DNA of 64,000 nt from Sulfurimicrobium sp964384915 (GCA_964384915.1 CAYLMA010000010.1:1-64000), one strand, 5' to 3'. Shown: positions 18,119-27,304, counted from the first letter of the stretch. Notes: generated by a model from the sequence alone, not told the origin. A program made the numbers and translations.

Positions 18119-18250
18119 CACCGCAAAGGGCGCGAAGGGTCGCAAAGGAAAGTCAGTCGTTAATGAATTTGAATGGCTCACCCATCGGGTAAGCAGCACA
18201 CGCTGCCCAAGCTACTGAATTCCTTAGCGTTCCTTTGCGCCCTTTGCGGT
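18119..18250. repeat. Intergenic palindromic repeat, cgcaaaggcg family, copy 2
   Basis: Outer arms caccgcaaagggcgcgaag and gcgccctttgcggt flank a core with a small hairpin, ctcacccatcgggtaag. It fills the gap between glk and the SseB-like gene. Related copies are at 9377, 18778 and 48128. Confidence 0.75.
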
Positions 18251-18321
18251 TGACTGCTTTTTTTAGATTGGTGGCGCTGTCAGGTTAGAATAGCGCCTGA
18301 TTACGAATACGGAGAAGCAGC

Positions 18322-18756
18322 ATGAGTGACCAAATTTTTGAGCCCAAGAACGATCTTGAGCACAAGCTGCTTGCGGCGGCGAATGGCGAGTTGGATGTGG
18401 ATGAACTGATCAGCGGGCTGCTGGATGACCAAGTTTTCATGCCGGTGGAAGACGAAGAGTCGGGCATCCAGGGGTTTCAGCGTTCGGTTCACGCCCGTCC
18501 CCTGGTGGTGCAGGATGAGGAAGGCGTCCATGTGCTGGTGCTGTTCAGCAGCCCGGAGCGGGCCCGCGTGGTGATGGACGAGTTTCCCAAGTTCGGCGGC
18601 GGCTTGCTGGCCGATTTTCGCTGGGTGCTGGAGCACATCGACGCGGGTGCCGGCGTGACCATCAACCCGGGTTGGGATGTGGGGATCGACCTCGATACCG
18701 AAACCGTGGCGGAGCTGTCCCGCCAACTGGCCGCGGAAAAGGGGACGCTGCAGTAA
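18322..18756 (+). CDS. SseB family protein
   Basis: A 144-residue protein with the SseB N-terminal domain: NDLEHKLLAAANGELDVDEL, QVFMPVEDEESG, GVHVLVLFSSPERARVVMDE and GAGVTINPGWDVGIDLD. The E. coli relative enhances serine sensitivity and is otherwise uncharacterised. It lacks the C-terminal domain of longer homologues and is flanked on both sides by repeat elements. Confidence 0.85.
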   Translation: MSDQIFEPKNDLEHKLLAAANGELDVDELISGLLDDQVFMPVEDEESGIQGFQRSVHARPLVVQDEEGVHVLVLFSSPERARVVMDEFPKFGGGLLADFRWVLEHIDAGAGVTINPGWDVGIDLDTETVAELSRQLAAEKGTLQ

Positions 18757-18777
18757 AGCGGAAAGCTGTGATTCTTT

Positions 18778-18892
18778 AACCGCAAAGGCGCGAAGGCGCA
18801 AAGAAAAAGGCAAGCTGCCGCTTCATCCATTTGATGAATGCAGCGTGAAGTTACTCGCCTTGATTTCTCTGCGCCTTCGCGCCTTTGCGGTT
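18778..18892. repeat. Intergenic palindromic repeat, cgcaaaggcg family, copy 3
   Basis: The best-matched arms of the family: aaccgcaaaggcgcgaaggc and gccttcgcgcctttgcggtt, extended inward on both sides. The core contains catccatttgatgaatg as a small hairpin. It lies between the convergent SseB-like and DUF4202 genes and may act as a bidirectional terminator. Confidence 0.8.
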
Positions 18893-18915
18893 CAGGCTTT
18901 TCCCAGTCCCGAAAA

Positions 18916-19518
18916 TCAGCCCAGTGCTTTCTGCACCACGGCCAGCATTTCCGGCTTGAAATCGAGATTCAGCGCCGCTTCATGTCCTTTATCAGACATT
19001 TTTTTCCACGTCTTGCGCACGATGTCGAGCAGCTTCTCTTCATCGTACTGGCTGCTGTATTTCTGCACGAATGCTTCCAGATAGTATTGCAGGAAAGTCA
19101 GGTCCACCACGTCTTCGAGTAGCTGGGTTTCCGGATTGAGCTTGAGCTTTTCCTTGCGCAGCAGGGCCTGGAGCTTGGAGATCGTGTCCTCGTCGTAGCC
19201 CAGTTCGCGCATGATGGCGCCGGCGGTTTCGCCATGGAACTTGTACAGATAGGTGCGCCACTGGTAATAGCCGGGCTTGTCCATCGGGTAATCCGCGCGC
19301 GGCACTTTCCAGCGGCAGATGTGCTGGGCGCGCACGGCGAGCTGGACATGCTCGGGCGCGTCCGGGGCGAAGCGCTGGAGCATGCCGGTCATGCGCTGCG
19401 CGTAGAGCAGTTCCTTGGGGTATTCCTTGCCTTCGAAAACTTCCTTGTTGGGATCTTCCGCATTCGCGGCGTCAAACTTGGCAATGGCCTGGTCAAAGCG
19501 GGCTTTATCAGAAATCAT
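18916..19518 (-). CDS. DUF4202 domain-containing protein
   Basis: A 200-residue all-helical cytoplasmic protein. Recognisable DUF4202 features are ARFDQAIAKFDAANAEDPN, the ELLYAQRMTGMLQRFAPDAP stretch, AVRAQHICRWKVPRADYP and DLTFLQYYLEAFVQKYSSQ. The histidines and acidic residues resemble a divergent HD-like metal site, but catalytic function is unknown. AAGGA precedes the start. An FNR-like palindrome lies just upstream at 19530-19543. Confidence 0.88.
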   Translation of the reverse strand: MISDKARFDQAIAKFDAANAEDPNKEVFEGKEYPKELLYAQRMTGMLQRFAPDAPEHVQLAVRAQHICRWKVPRADYPMDKPGYYQWRTYLYKFHGETAGAIMRELGYDEDTISKLQALLRKEKLKLNPETQLLEDVVDLTFLQYYLEAFVQKYSSQYDEEKLLDIVRKTWKKMSDKGHEAALNLDFKPEMLAVVQKALG

Positions 19519-19529
19519 TTTGCTTATCC

Positions 19530-19543
19530 TTGATATGGGTCAA
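19530..19543. promoter_or_regulatory. FNR/ANR-like palindrome upstream of DUF4202
   Basis: The sequence ttgatatgggtcaa matches the FNR consensus TTGAT-N4-ATCAA with one mismatch. It lies only about 12 bases before the start codon at 19518, so if used it would more likely block than activate. One site alone is weak evidence. Confidence 0.3.
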
Positions 19544-19663
19544 GACAAATAAAAAAGTATATCACCAAGCGCTAATGGAGGTGATTTTGCCGTTATCAAG
19601 GGGGGATGGAAGGCGAGGGGAACCCCGGCGGGCGGATGCCAATGCCGGGGGTGTTGCAGGAAG

Positions 19664-20092
19664 CTATTTGTTGACGATGGCGTTCGACAGATCGCGCTTG
19701 TGCTCTTCTTCCTGAATCAGGATGTCTTCCAGCACGCGGCGCAGGCCGTATTCCTGGAGCGCTTCGGCCTGCGCGATGCGTTCCTTGTAGCGCGTAATGG
19801 CATTGTCCTCGCCCCGCAGGTCCTGTTTCAGCATTTCCTTGCTGTCGCTGGAGATTTCGCGCTTCTCGACGTTGATCGTCGGCACGCCGCCGAGAAAATC
19901 GATCTGCTCGGATAGCATCACGGCGTGCTGCATTTCCTCCTGGGAATGGATGATCAGTTCCTTCTGGATCGAATCGTACTGCGCGCCGCTGATTGCGGAA
20001 GCATGCTGCACATACTGGACGGCCGCCGCGTATTCCCATTCGAGGTCCTTGTTCAGTTCCTCGATCAGTTTTTTCTTGGTAATTTTCATCAT
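19664..20092 (-). CDS. Ferritin-like (bacterioferritin-type) protein
   Basis: A 142-residue four-helix protein of the ferritin-like superfamily. Diiron ligand motifs are visible: the first helix LEWEYAAAVQYVQHAS, EEMQHAVML as the ExxH of helix two, and the C-terminal EDILIQEEEHKRDL as the second ExxH. It is shorter than bacterioferritin (~158) and lacks an obvious haem-binding Met, so it may be a DPS/ferritin-like iron or oxygen scavenger. GGAGA precedes the start. Its neighbour is peroxiredoxin, which fits oxidative stress defence. Confidence 0.85.
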   Translation of the reverse strand: MMKITKKKLIEELNKDLEWEYAAAVQYVQHASAISGAQYDSIQKELIIHSQEEMQHAVMLSEQIDFLGGVPTINVEKREISSDSKEMLKQDLRGEDNAITRYKERIAQAEALQEYGLRRVLEDILIQEEEHKRDLSNAIVNK

Positions 20093-20132
20093 CGTTCTCC
20101 TTGCAGGTTATGAAAACACGCTCCCAGAAGCA

Positions 20133-20167
20133 AAAAGCCGCCAGGGGATCAACTCCCTGGCGGCTTT
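20133..20167 (-). terminator. Rho-independent terminator after peroxiredoxin
   Basis: Stem aaagccgccaggg / ccctggcggcttt with an eight-base loop, followed in the minus direction by a T run. It starts 23 bases past the peroxiredoxin stop. Confidence 0.85.
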
Positions 20168-20189
20168 CGCGAGGCGAAAAACTCGAGGC

Positions 20190-20792
20190 TTACAGTTCGC
20201 CGGCGTGCTTCGCCAGGTACTCCGCCACGCCCTTGGTGTCGGCCTTCATGCCGGCCTTGCCCTTGTTCCAGCCGGCCGGGCAGACTTCGCCGTGCTGTTC
20301 GGTGAACTGCAGGGCGTCGACCATGCGGATCATTTCATCGATATTGCGGCCCAGCGGCAGGTCATTCACCACCTGGTGGCGCACCACGCCGCTCTTGTCG
20401 ATCAGGAAGGAACCGCGATAGGCGACGCCGGCATCGGCTTCGACGTCATAGGCCTTGCAGATTTCGTGCTTGATGTCGGCGACCAGCGGATATTTCACCT
20501 GGCCGATGCCGCCATTGTTGATCGCCGTGTTTTTCCATGCCAGGTGGCTGAAGTGGGAGTCGATTGAGACGCCGATCACTTCCACGTTGCGGTCCTTGAA
20601 ATCCTGCAGGCGATGATCGAAGGCGATCAGTTCGGAGGGGCACACGAAAGTGAAGTCGAGCGGGTAGAAGAAGATCACCGCGTACTTGTCCTTGATGTGG
20701 GTCTTGAGATTGAAGCCTTCTTCGATGCTGTTGTTGCCCATTACCGCTGCGGCGGTGAAATCGGGAGCTGCCTTGCCAACGAGAACTGCCAT
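20190..20792 (-). CDS. Typical 2-Cys peroxiredoxin (AhpC/Prx1 type)
   Basis: A 200-residue thiol peroxidase that reduces hydrogen peroxide and organic peroxides. The peroxidatic Cys51 is in DFTFVCPSEL and the resolving Cys171 in GEVCPAGW. The GGIGQ and C-terminal region resemble the Prx1 type. It has no signal peptide. The downstream ferritin-like gene lies on the same strand but is separated by a terminator. A sigma-70 promoter is visible at 20892-20920. Confidence 0.95.
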   Translation of the reverse strand: MAVLVGKAAPDFTAAAVMGNNSIEEGFNLKTHIKDKYAVIFFYPLDFTFVCPSELIAFDHRLQDFKDRNVEVIGVSIDSHFSHLAWKNTAINNGGIGQVKYPLVADIKHEICKAYDVEADAGVAYRGSFLIDKSGVVRHQVVNDLPLGRNIDEMIRMVDALQFTEQHGEVCPAGWNKGKAGMKADTKGVAEYLAKHAGEL

Positions 20793-20891
20793 GATGATTC
20801 CTTTTTGTTGTCAATGAAGGGAAAAAGATGCAACTTGATGAAAGGTAAGGCCCTGTTGCTGCTCATGGTTCTTTGCTGATTTGAAGGATCA

Positions 20892-20920
20892 TTATATTTA
20901 GACCAAGTCCAGGTTACAAG
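20892..20920 (-). promoter_or_regulatory. Sigma-70 promoter of the peroxiredoxin gene
   Basis: On the minus strand a perfect -10 TATAAT (20892-20897) is preceded by TTGTAA (20915-20920) at a 17-base spacing. Between them lies ggacttggtc, a short imperfect inverted repeat that could bind a regulator. The leader to the ATG would be about 90 bases. Confidence 0.65.
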
Positions 20921-21092
20921 CAAATAATCCCGGGATGAGACACGCGCAAGCTTTCAGATTCGCTATCCACGGCCAATCTAAGTTAAAATTCCTACTTTTA
21001 GGCGGCTGATTCGTCTACCCATTGCTTTAGCCGGCCCGATGTTGCTGGAAACAAGACCATCTTCATCGAAAGTATTGAATTAAGAGACCGTC

Positions 21093-23615
21093 ATGACCCA
21101 ATCCTTCCCCTCTGATCTGACCAGCACCCCTTCTGCTCTTCTGACCGATTTGCCCCCTTTGGGCATGGATGCCGGGAGTCTGGCGCTGGATTTTCGCCAG
21201 TATTTCAGCCATACCCTGGGCCGCGAACGGCATGGCACGCCGCCACACTGCTTCAACACCGCCCTTGCGCTGACCCTGCGCGACCGGCTGGTGGAGCGTT
21301 GGAAGGCGACGGATTCCGCTTATGATGCGAGCGGCTGCAAGCGCACTTATTATTTGTCCATGGAGTTTCTCATGGGGCGCGCGCTGTCCAACGCAGTGCT
21401 CAACCTGGGTGTCAGCGATGCGACGACGAAGGCGCTTAATCAACTGGGATTGCTGATGGAAGAGGTGGCGGACCAGGAGCACGACGCCGGTCTCGGCAAT
21501 GGCGGCTTGGGGCGGCTTGCAGCCTGCTTTCTGGACAGTTGCGCCACCTTGCAGCTGCCGGTGATGGGCTACGGCATCCGCTACGAGTACGGCATGTTCC
21601 GCCAGCATATCGAGGGCGGTTATCAGCTGGAGGAGCCGGACCACTGGCTGCGCAACGGCAACCCCTGGGAACTGGAGCGGCCCGAGTTCACGCAGCGCAT
21701 TCATTTTGGCGGGCATTGCGACTATTACCACGATCAGGACGGCCGGATGAGGGTGCGCTGGCTGGATACCCATGACGTGCTGGCCGTGCCTTATGACGTT
21801 CCTGTGCCAGGTTACCAGAATGGCACCGTGAATACCCTGCGCCTGTGGAAATCCGCCGCCACGGACGAATTCGACCTGAGTGAGTTCAACGCCGGCAGCT
21901 ACCCCGAAGCCGTGGCGGCGAAGAATGCCGCTGAGCACATCACCATGGTGCTCTACCCCAACGATGCGAGCGAGAACGGCAAGGAACTGCGCCTGCGCCA
22001 GCAATATTTCCTGGCTTCGGCCAGCCTGCAGGATGTGCTGCATCGCTGGGTGCGCGACCACGGCGAGGATTTCAGCCGCTTTGCCGAGTTGAACTGCTTC
22101 CAGCTCAACGATACTCATCCCACCTGTGCAGTGGCGGAACTGATGCGCCTCCTGATGGATGAATATGGCATGGGCTGGGATGAGGCCTGGGGCATCACTT
22201 CACGCACCATGGCCTACACCAATCATACCCTGCTGCCGGAAGCGCTGGAAAAATGGCCGGTGCGCCTGTTCCGTTCGCTGCTGCCGCGCCTGCTGGGCAT
22301 CATTTATGAAATCAACCGGCGCTTCCTGAAAGAAGTATCCCAGCGCTGGCCGGGTGACAGCAAGCGTCTGGGGCGCATGTCCATTATCGAGGAAGGCCAT
22401 GAAGCCCAGGTGCGCATGGCTTACCTGGCCGTGGTGGCGGGCTTCTCCGTCAACGGCGTGGCCGAGTTGCACTCGCAGTTGCTGCAACAGGATCTTTTCC
22501 ATGATTTCTACGAACTGTGGCCGGCCAAATTCAACAACAAGACCAACGGCGTCACGCAGCGCCGCTGGCTGGCATCGAGCAATCCGGCCCTGAGCCAACT
22601 GATTACCGACACCATAGGTGAAGGCTGGGCGACCAATCTGAAGCAATTGCGCAAACTGATCCCCTTTTCAGACGACGCCGCTTTCCGCGCACGCTGGCGC
22701 GAAGTGAAGCAGGAAAACAAGCTGCGCCTGGCCGCACTGGTGCAGGCCGATTGCGGCGTGGATTTCGACGTCGATGCCATGTTCGACGTGCAGGTCAAAC
22801 GCATCCACGAATACAAGCGCCAGTTGCTCAACATCCTGCATGTGATCCATCTTTACGACCGCATCAAGCGAGGCGATACGGCAAACTGGACGCCGCGCTG
22901 CGTGCTGATCGGCGGCAAGGCGGCGCCGGGTTACGCCATGGCAAAATCCATCATCAAGCTGGCTTGCAGCGTGGCTCAAGTGGTCAATGACGACCCGGCC
23001 TGCCATGGCTTGCTCAAAGCCGCTTATTTGCCGGATTACCGCGTGACGGTGATGGAAGTGGTTTCTCCGGGCACCGACCTGTCGGAGCAGATTTCGACTG
23101 CCGGGAAAGAAGCCTCGGGCACCGGCAACATGAAATTCATGATCAATGGCGCGCTGACCATCGGCACCCTGGATGGCGCCAATATCGAGATTCGTGAAGA
23201 GGCCGGGGTGGACAACTTCTTCCTGTTCGGCCTGACTGCCGCCGAAGTCGAAGCCCGCCGCAGTGACTACAACCCGCTCGCGCTGGTTGAGGCCGACGCG
23301 GATTTGAAGCGTGTGATGAAGTTGCTGTCGGACAACCATTTCAACGCCGCAGAGCCCGGCATCTTTGATGGCATCATCCGTTCGCTTACCGAACATGGCG
23401 ATTACTGGATGATCCTGGCGGACTTCAGGAGCTATGTCGAGGCCCAGAAACGCGCCGCCAAGGCCTACCGCGACCAGGAGTGCTGGACGCGCATGAGCAT
23501 CATCAACAGCGCGACCAGCGGCAAATTCTCCAGCGACCGTACCATCAATGAGTACAACCGGGATATCTGGCACCTGACGCCGATCGCTGCGCAGCCTGTA
23601 GGCGGCAAGGCATGA
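21093..23615 (+). CDS. glgP: Glycogen/alpha-glucan phosphorylase
   Basis: An 840-residue GT35 enzyme that releases glucose-1-phosphate from glycogen or maltodextrins. Motifs along the chain include RTYYLSMEFLMGRALSNAVL, DAGLGNGGLGRLAACFLDS, GYGIRYEYGMFRQ, FQLNDTHPT, VQVKRIHEYKRQLLN and the pyridoxal-phosphate site EASGTGNMKFMINGALTIGT. The length equals the family standard. No glgA, glgB or glgC lies in the window. The stop overlaps the dsbB start. Confidence 0.97.
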   Translation: MTQSFPSDLTSTPSALLTDLPPLGMDAGSLALDFRQYFSHTLGRERHGTPPHCFNTALALTLRDRLVERWKATDSAYDASGCKRTYYLSMEFLMGRALSNAVLNLGVSDATTKALNQLGLLMEEVADQEHDAGLGNGGLGRLAACFLDSCATLQLPVMGYGIRYEYGMFRQHIEGGYQLEEPDHWLRNGNPWELERPEFTQRIHFGGHCDYYHDQDGRMRVRWLDTHDVLAVPYDVPVPGYQNGTVNTLRLWKSAATDEFDLSEFNAGSYPEAVAAKNAAEHITMVLYPNDASENGKELRLRQQYFLASASLQDVLHRWVRDHGEDFSRFAELNCFQLNDTHPTCAVAELMRLLMDEYGMGWDEAWGITSRTMAYTNHTLLPEALEKWPVRLFRSLLPRLLGIIYEINRRFLKEVSQRWPGDSKRLGRMSIIEEGHEAQVRMAYLAVVAGFSVNGVAELHSQLLQQDLFHDFYELWPAKFNNKTNGVTQRRWLASSNPALSQLITDTIGEGWATNLKQLRKLIPFSDDAAFRARWREVKQENKLRLAALVQADCGVDFDVDAMFDVQVKRIHEYKRQLLNILHVIHLYDRIKRGDTANWTPRCVLIGGKAAPGYAMAKSIIKLACSVAQVVNDDPACHGLLKAAYLPDYRVTVMEVVSPGTDLSEQISTAGKEASGTGNMKFMINGALTIGTLDGANIEIREEAGVDNFFLFGLTAAEVEARRSDYNPLALVEADADLKRVMKLLSDNHFNAAEPGIFDGIIRSLTEHGDYWMILADFRSYVEAQKRAAKAYRDQECWTRMSIINSATSGKFSSDRTINEYNRDIWHLTPIAAQPVGGKA

Positions 23616-24115
23616 CCATTTCCTTTCGCGCCCTGTTCCTGGCAGTGCTGGCGTGCTGCCTCGGCCTGCTTGGATTTGGTCTCTATCTTCAGCACATTGT
23701 GCATCTTGAGCCTTGTCCGCTGTGCATCCTGCAACGCGTCGCCTTCGTGGCGATCGGCATGACGGCGATGCTGGCCTTTCTCCACAATCCGGGGGTCGTG
23801 GGGCGGATGGCTTACGGCCTGCTGATTGCGCTGTTTTCGCTTGCCGGCGCGGCGGTGGCGGGGCGCAACGTGTGGCTGCAGAGCCTGCCGCCGGATCAGG
23901 TGCCGGAATGCGGGCCGGGGCTGGAATACATGCTGGAGGCCTTTCCCCTCTACAAGGCCCTGCCCATGCTATTCCAGGGGTCCGGCGAATGCGCCAAGGT
24001 GGAGTGGACGATGTTCGGGCTGTCCATTCCCGCATGGGCGCTGGGATGGTTCGGGGTGTTTTTCCTGGCAGGCCTGGCCGCTTTGCTGCTGCGCGAGCGG
24101 GTCAAAGATCGTTGA
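23612..24115 (+). CDS. dsbB: Disulfide bond formation protein B
   Basis: A 167-residue inner membrane protein with four transmembrane helices that reoxidises DsbA and passes electrons to quinone. The first redox pair is CPLC at residues 35-38, the second pair is Cys100 and Cys127 in the second periplasmic loop. Its ATG overlaps the glgP stop by four bases, and its 3' end overlaps the convergent small gene at 24102 by 14 bases. Confidence 0.95.
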   Translation: MTISFRALFLAVLACCLGLLGFGLYLQHIVHLEPCPLCILQRVAFVAIGMTAMLAFLHNPGVVGRMAYGLLIALFSLAGAAVAGRNVWLQSLPPDQVPECGPGLEYMLEAFPLYKALPMLFQGSGECAKVEWTMFGLSIPAWALGWFGVFFLAGLAALLLRERVKDR

Positions 24116-24356
24116 TGACGGCGGTAAGCGTGTCACTATGTGTTTCATGCCCTTCCTTGGCGGCCTCGAGGATTTTCACCACTTCGCGCGCCTCGGCGAG
24201 ACTGGTGCAGGAATAGATTTCAGACCCGCTGAACTGTTTGCGGAACAGTTCGATTGCGCGCTGATGGGAATGGGTTAATACCGCCACGGCATGGACTTCG
24301 GGCTTGTAGCCATATTGCAAGCCGGTGACCAGGTAAGCCTGATTATCTTCAACCAT
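24102..24356 (-). CDS. Conserved small hypothetical protein
   Basis: An 84-residue protein starting MVEDNQAYLVTGLQYGYKPE, with HAVAVLTHSHQRAIELFRKQ and SCTSLAEAREVVKILEAAKE. It has an alpha/beta pattern but I do not recognise the family. The ATG at 24356 is preferred; an in-frame TTG at 24371 would add five residues. It is convergent with dsbB. Confidence 0.65.
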   Translation of the reverse strand: MVEDNQAYLVTGLQYGYKPEVHAVAVLTHSHQRAIELFRKQFSGSEIYSCTSLAEAREVVKILEAAKEGHETHSDTLTAVINDL

Positions 24357-24429
24357 TTTTGCCGCTTTCAATTTAGAAAAGCGAACAATTTATTGAACTT
24401 TTGTTACACCAGTATGATGCAGGGATAAA

Positions 24430-25164
24430 ATGAGCGAACCGGTCAGACTCTCCAAACTCATGTCGCAACTCGGGCTATGCTCCCGCCGCGAGGCGGATTC
24501 CTACATCGAACGCGGCCTGGTGTTCGTGGATGGTTTCAAGGTGACTGAGCTGGGCACCAAGGTGTTGCCGACACAGACCGTGACGCTGGGTCACGGCGCC
24601 CTGGCCCAGCAGGCCAGCCGCGTCACCATCCTGCTGCACAAGCCGGTGGGTTATGTTTCCGCGCAGCCGGAAAAAGGCTACAAGGCCGCCGCCAGCCTGA
24701 TCACCCAGGCCAGCCGCTTCAAGGACGATCCTGCGCCGCAGCAGTTCGACCCCTCGCAGCTCTTCGGTCTGGCCCCGGCCGGGCGGCTCGACATCGACTC
24801 GCAGGGGCTGCTGGTGCTGACCCAGGATGGCCGCATCGCCAAGCATCTGATCGGCGAGGATTCCGGCATCGAGAAGGAGTACCTGGTGCGGGTGCAGGGC
24901 AAGCTGGACGAGGCCGGCCTGAAGCTGCTGAACTACGGCCTCAGCCTGGATGGCAAGCCGCTCAAGCTGGCGCGGGTAAGCTGGCAGAACGCCGACCAGC
25001 TGCGCTTCATCCTCAAGGAAGGCAAGAAGCGCCAGATCCGCCGCATGTGCGAGCTGGTGGGCCTGAAAGTGGTGGGCTTGAAGCGCGTGCGCATCGGCAA
25101 GGTCAAGCTGGGCGACCTGCCGCCCGGGCAGTGGCGCTACCTGGGGGAAGGGGAGACGTTTTGA
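24430..25164 (+). CDS. Pseudouridine synthase, RluF/RsuA family
   Basis: A 244-residue rRNA pseudouridine synthase. An N-terminal S4 RNA-binding domain (VRLSKLMSQLGLCSRREADS, FVDGFKV) precedes the catalytic domain, whose catalytic Asp lies in GRLDIDSQGLLVLTQDG. Further family motifs are LLHKPVGYVSAQPEKG and EGKKRQIRRMCELVGL. The sequence around the active site fits RluF/RluB/RsuA; the exact rRNA target cannot be assigned, though RluF-like is the best guess. Confidence 0.9.
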   Translation: MSEPVRLSKLMSQLGLCSRREADSYIERGLVFVDGFKVTELGTKVLPTQTVTLGHGALAQQASRVTILLHKPVGYVSAQPEKGYKAAASLITQASRFKDDPAPQQFDPSQLFGLAPAGRLDIDSQGLLVLTQDGRIAKHLIGEDSGIEKEYLVRVQGKLDEAGLKLLNYGLSLDGKPLKLARVSWQNADQLRFILKEGKKRQIRRMCELVGLKVVGLKRVRIGKVKLGDLPPGQWRYLGEGETF

Positions 25165-25180
25165 AAGTGGGGAAAACGAA

Positions 25181-25309
25181 TAACCACAGAGCACACGGAG
25201 CGCACGGAGAGAATCAGTCTGTGGCTCTTTCTGCTCTTGCCTGATACGGTGAGCGCCAAATAATGCGTGACGCGTTTTTCCCTCCGTGTTCTCCGTGAAC
25301 TCCGTGGTT
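25181..25309. repeat. Intergenic palindromic repeat, ccacggag family, copy 2
   Basis: Arms taaccacagagcacacggag and ctccgtgaactccgtggtt surround a core of about 90 bases. It lies between the pseudouridine synthase gene and mobB. Related copies are at 11942 and 34372. Confidence 0.7.
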
Positions 25310-25326
25310 CAAGCGAGGTTTTTACG

Positions 25327-25827
25327 ATGAAAGTATTCGGCCTTGCCGGCTGGTCGGGCAGCGGCAAAACCACCCTGCTGGAGAAGCTGATCCCGCTGCT
25401 GGTTATGCGCGGCATCCGGGTCTCCACCATCAAGCAGACGCATCACGACGTCGATCTCGACCGGCCGGGCAAGGATTCATATCGCCACCGGGCCGCCGGC
25501 GCGAGCGAAGTCCTGCTTACCTCTTCCTCCCGCTGGGTGCTGCTGCACGATCTGCGCGGCGAGCCGGAACCCCCCCTGGCCGAGCATGTGCGGCGGCTTT
25601 CTCCGTGCGACCTGGTGCTGGTGGAAGGCTTCAAGCAGGAAGCCTTCCCCAAGCTGGAAATCCATCGCCCGGCCAACGGCAAGCCATTGCTGTATCCCCA
25701 GGATCGCCATATCATCGCCGTAGCCAGCGACGTGGCGCTAGAAGCGCCCCTGCCCGTGCTTGACCTCAATGACCCGGCGGCGATCGCCGCTTTTATTTTG
25801 CGCTATCTGGACCTGAAACATGAGTGA
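25327..25827 (+). CDS. mobB: Molybdopterin-guanine dinucleotide biosynthesis protein MobB
   Basis: A 166-residue P-loop GTP-binding protein. Walker A is GWSGSGKTTLLEKL; the family motifs THHDVDLDRPGKDSYRHR, GASEVLLTSS and LVLVEGFKQEAFPKLEIHR are all present. MobB assists MobA in attaching GMP to molybdopterin. It begins the row mobB-moeA-moaD-moaE and overlaps moeA by 8 bases. A longer frame from 25267 starts inside the repeat element and is less likely. Confidence 0.93.
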   Translation: MKVFGLAGWSGSGKTTLLEKLIPLLVMRGIRVSTIKQTHHDVDLDRPGKDSYRHRAAGASEVLLTSSSRWVLLHDLRGEPEPPLAEHVRRLSPCDLVLVEGFKQEAFPKLEIHRPANGKPLLYPQDRHIIAVASDVALEAPLPVLDLNDPAAIAAFILRYLDLKHE

Positions 25828-27046
25828 AATCAAGAAAATGCTGAGCGCAGACGAGGCGCTCGAATTGCTTTTAAGCCATGCCCGGCCGCTGGGTGAGGTC
25901 GAGAAAATTCATACCACGCACGCCCGGGGGAGGGTGCTGGCCGAGCCACTGGTCTCCAGCGTGACCGTGCCGCCGCTCGACAACAGCGCCATGGACGGCT
26001 ATGCGCTGAACTGCGCCGGCCTGAATCCCGTTGGTGAAACCCGCCTCAGGGTCGCCCAGCGCATTCCTGCCGGCAGCGTCGGACATGCCCTGGAGCGGGG
26101 CACGGCGGCGCGTATCTTTACCGGTGCGCCGGTGCCACCGGGCGCGGATGCCGTTGTGATGCAGGAGGACTGCACCCTGGATGGCGACACGGTGGTGATC
26201 GGCAAGCCACCCCGCATGGGCGAGAACATTCGTCGCGCCGGAGAGGACATCGCAGCCGGCCATCGGGTGCTGGATGCCGGCGTGAAAATGCGCGCCCAGG
26301 AAATGGGCCTGGCGGCTTCGATCGGCCTGGCCGACGTGCCGGTTTACCGCAAGCTGCGCGTGGCCCTGTTCTTCACCGGGGACGAAATCGTGATGCCCGG
26401 CGAGCCGCTGGCAGAGGGCGAAATCTACAACTCCAACCGCTACACCCTGCTCGGCCTGCTCGAAGGCCTGGGCTGCCGCGTGGCGGATTACGGCATCGTG
26501 CCGGACAGCCTGGAAGCGACGGTGGAAGTGCTCAGGCAGGCCTGGCATGAAGCCGACCTGATCGTGACCAGCGGCGGCGTGTCGGTGGGCGAGGAAGACC
26601 ACGTCAAGGCCGCGGTGGAAAGCCTGGGCAGCCTCGACATGTGGAAAGTGGCGATGAAGCCGGGCAAGCCCATCGCCCACGGCACGGTGCAGGGCACGCC
26701 CTTCATCGGCTTGCCGGGCAACCCGGTTTCGGCTTTCGCCACCTTCTGCCTGTTCGTGCGGCCCTACATCCTGCGCTGCCAGGGCGTGACGCAGGTGACG
26801 CCGCGCAGCTACCCGTTGCCTGCCGCCTTCGAGTGGCCCAGGCCCGGCCGGCGCCGCGAGTTCGTGCGCGCCCGGCTGGAGCCGCAGGCCGACGGCAGCC
26901 TGGGCGTGACGATTTACCCCAACCAGGGTTCCGGCGTGCTGACCTCGGCGGTGTGGGGCGAAGGTCTGGCGGAAATCCACGAGGGCACCACCGTGGCACG
27001 CGGCGACTTGATCAAATTTACACCATTTACGGAGTTGCTGGGTTAG
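25820..27046 (+). CDS. moeA: Molybdopterin molybdenumtransferase MoeA
   Basis: A 408-residue enzyme that inserts molybdate into molybdopterin. It shows PPLDNSAMDGYAL, RIFTGAPVPPGADAVVMQED, GENIRRAGEDIAAGHRVL, FFTGDEIV, IYNSNRYTLLGLLEGLGC, SGGVSVGEEDHVK and KPGKPIAHG with PGNPVSAF. Length is standard. It lies inside a compact operon with mobB upstream and moaD two bases downstream. Confidence 0.97.
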   Translation: MSEIKKMLSADEALELLLSHARPLGEVEKIHTTHARGRVLAEPLVSSVTVPPLDNSAMDGYALNCAGLNPVGETRLRVAQRIPAGSVGHALERGTAARIFTGAPVPPGADAVVMQEDCTLDGDTVVIGKPPRMGENIRRAGEDIAAGHRVLDAGVKMRAQEMGLAASIGLADVPVYRKLRVALFFTGDEIVMPGEPLAEGEIYNSNRYTLLGLLEGLGCRVADYGIVPDSLEATVEVLRQAWHEADLIVTSGGVSVGEEDHVKAAVESLGSLDMWKVAMKPGKPIAHGTVQGTPFIGLPGNPVSAFATFCLFVRPYILRCQGVTQVTPRSYPLPAAFEWPRPGRRREFVRARLEPQADGSLGVTIYPNQGSGVLTSAVWGEGLAEIHEGTTVARGDLIKFTPFTELLG

Positions 27047-27048
27047 CC

Positions 27049-27303
27049 ATGATTACACTACTTTATTTTGCACGCCTGCGCGAAGCGCTGGGCGTCTCGT
27101 CGGAAAAGATCGACCTGCCGGCTGACGTGCGGGATGTTGGCGGCCTGACCGCCATGCTGCGTACTCGCGGTGGCGCCTGGGAGCGCGAGCTGGCGGAAGG
27201 GCGCGCCTTCCGCGTTGCGGTGAATCAGGACATGGCCGATGGCGCGACCGTAATCGGGGACGGCGATGAAATCGCCATCTTCCCGCCCGTGACCGGGGGC
27301 TGA
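27049..27303 (+). CDS. moaD: Molybdopterin synthase small subunit MoaD
   Basis: An 84-residue ubiquitin-like sulfur carrier beginning MITLLYFARLREALGVSSEK and ending in the functional diglycine tail PPVTGG. The C-terminal glycine is thiocarboxylated and donates sulfur to precursor Z together with MoaE. It sits two bases after moeA and one base before moaE. Confidence 0.95.
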   Translation: MITLLYFARLREALGVSSEKIDLPADVRDVGGLTAMLRTRGGAWERELAEGRAFRVAVNQDMADGATVIGDGDEIAIFPPVTGG

Positions 27304-27304
27304 C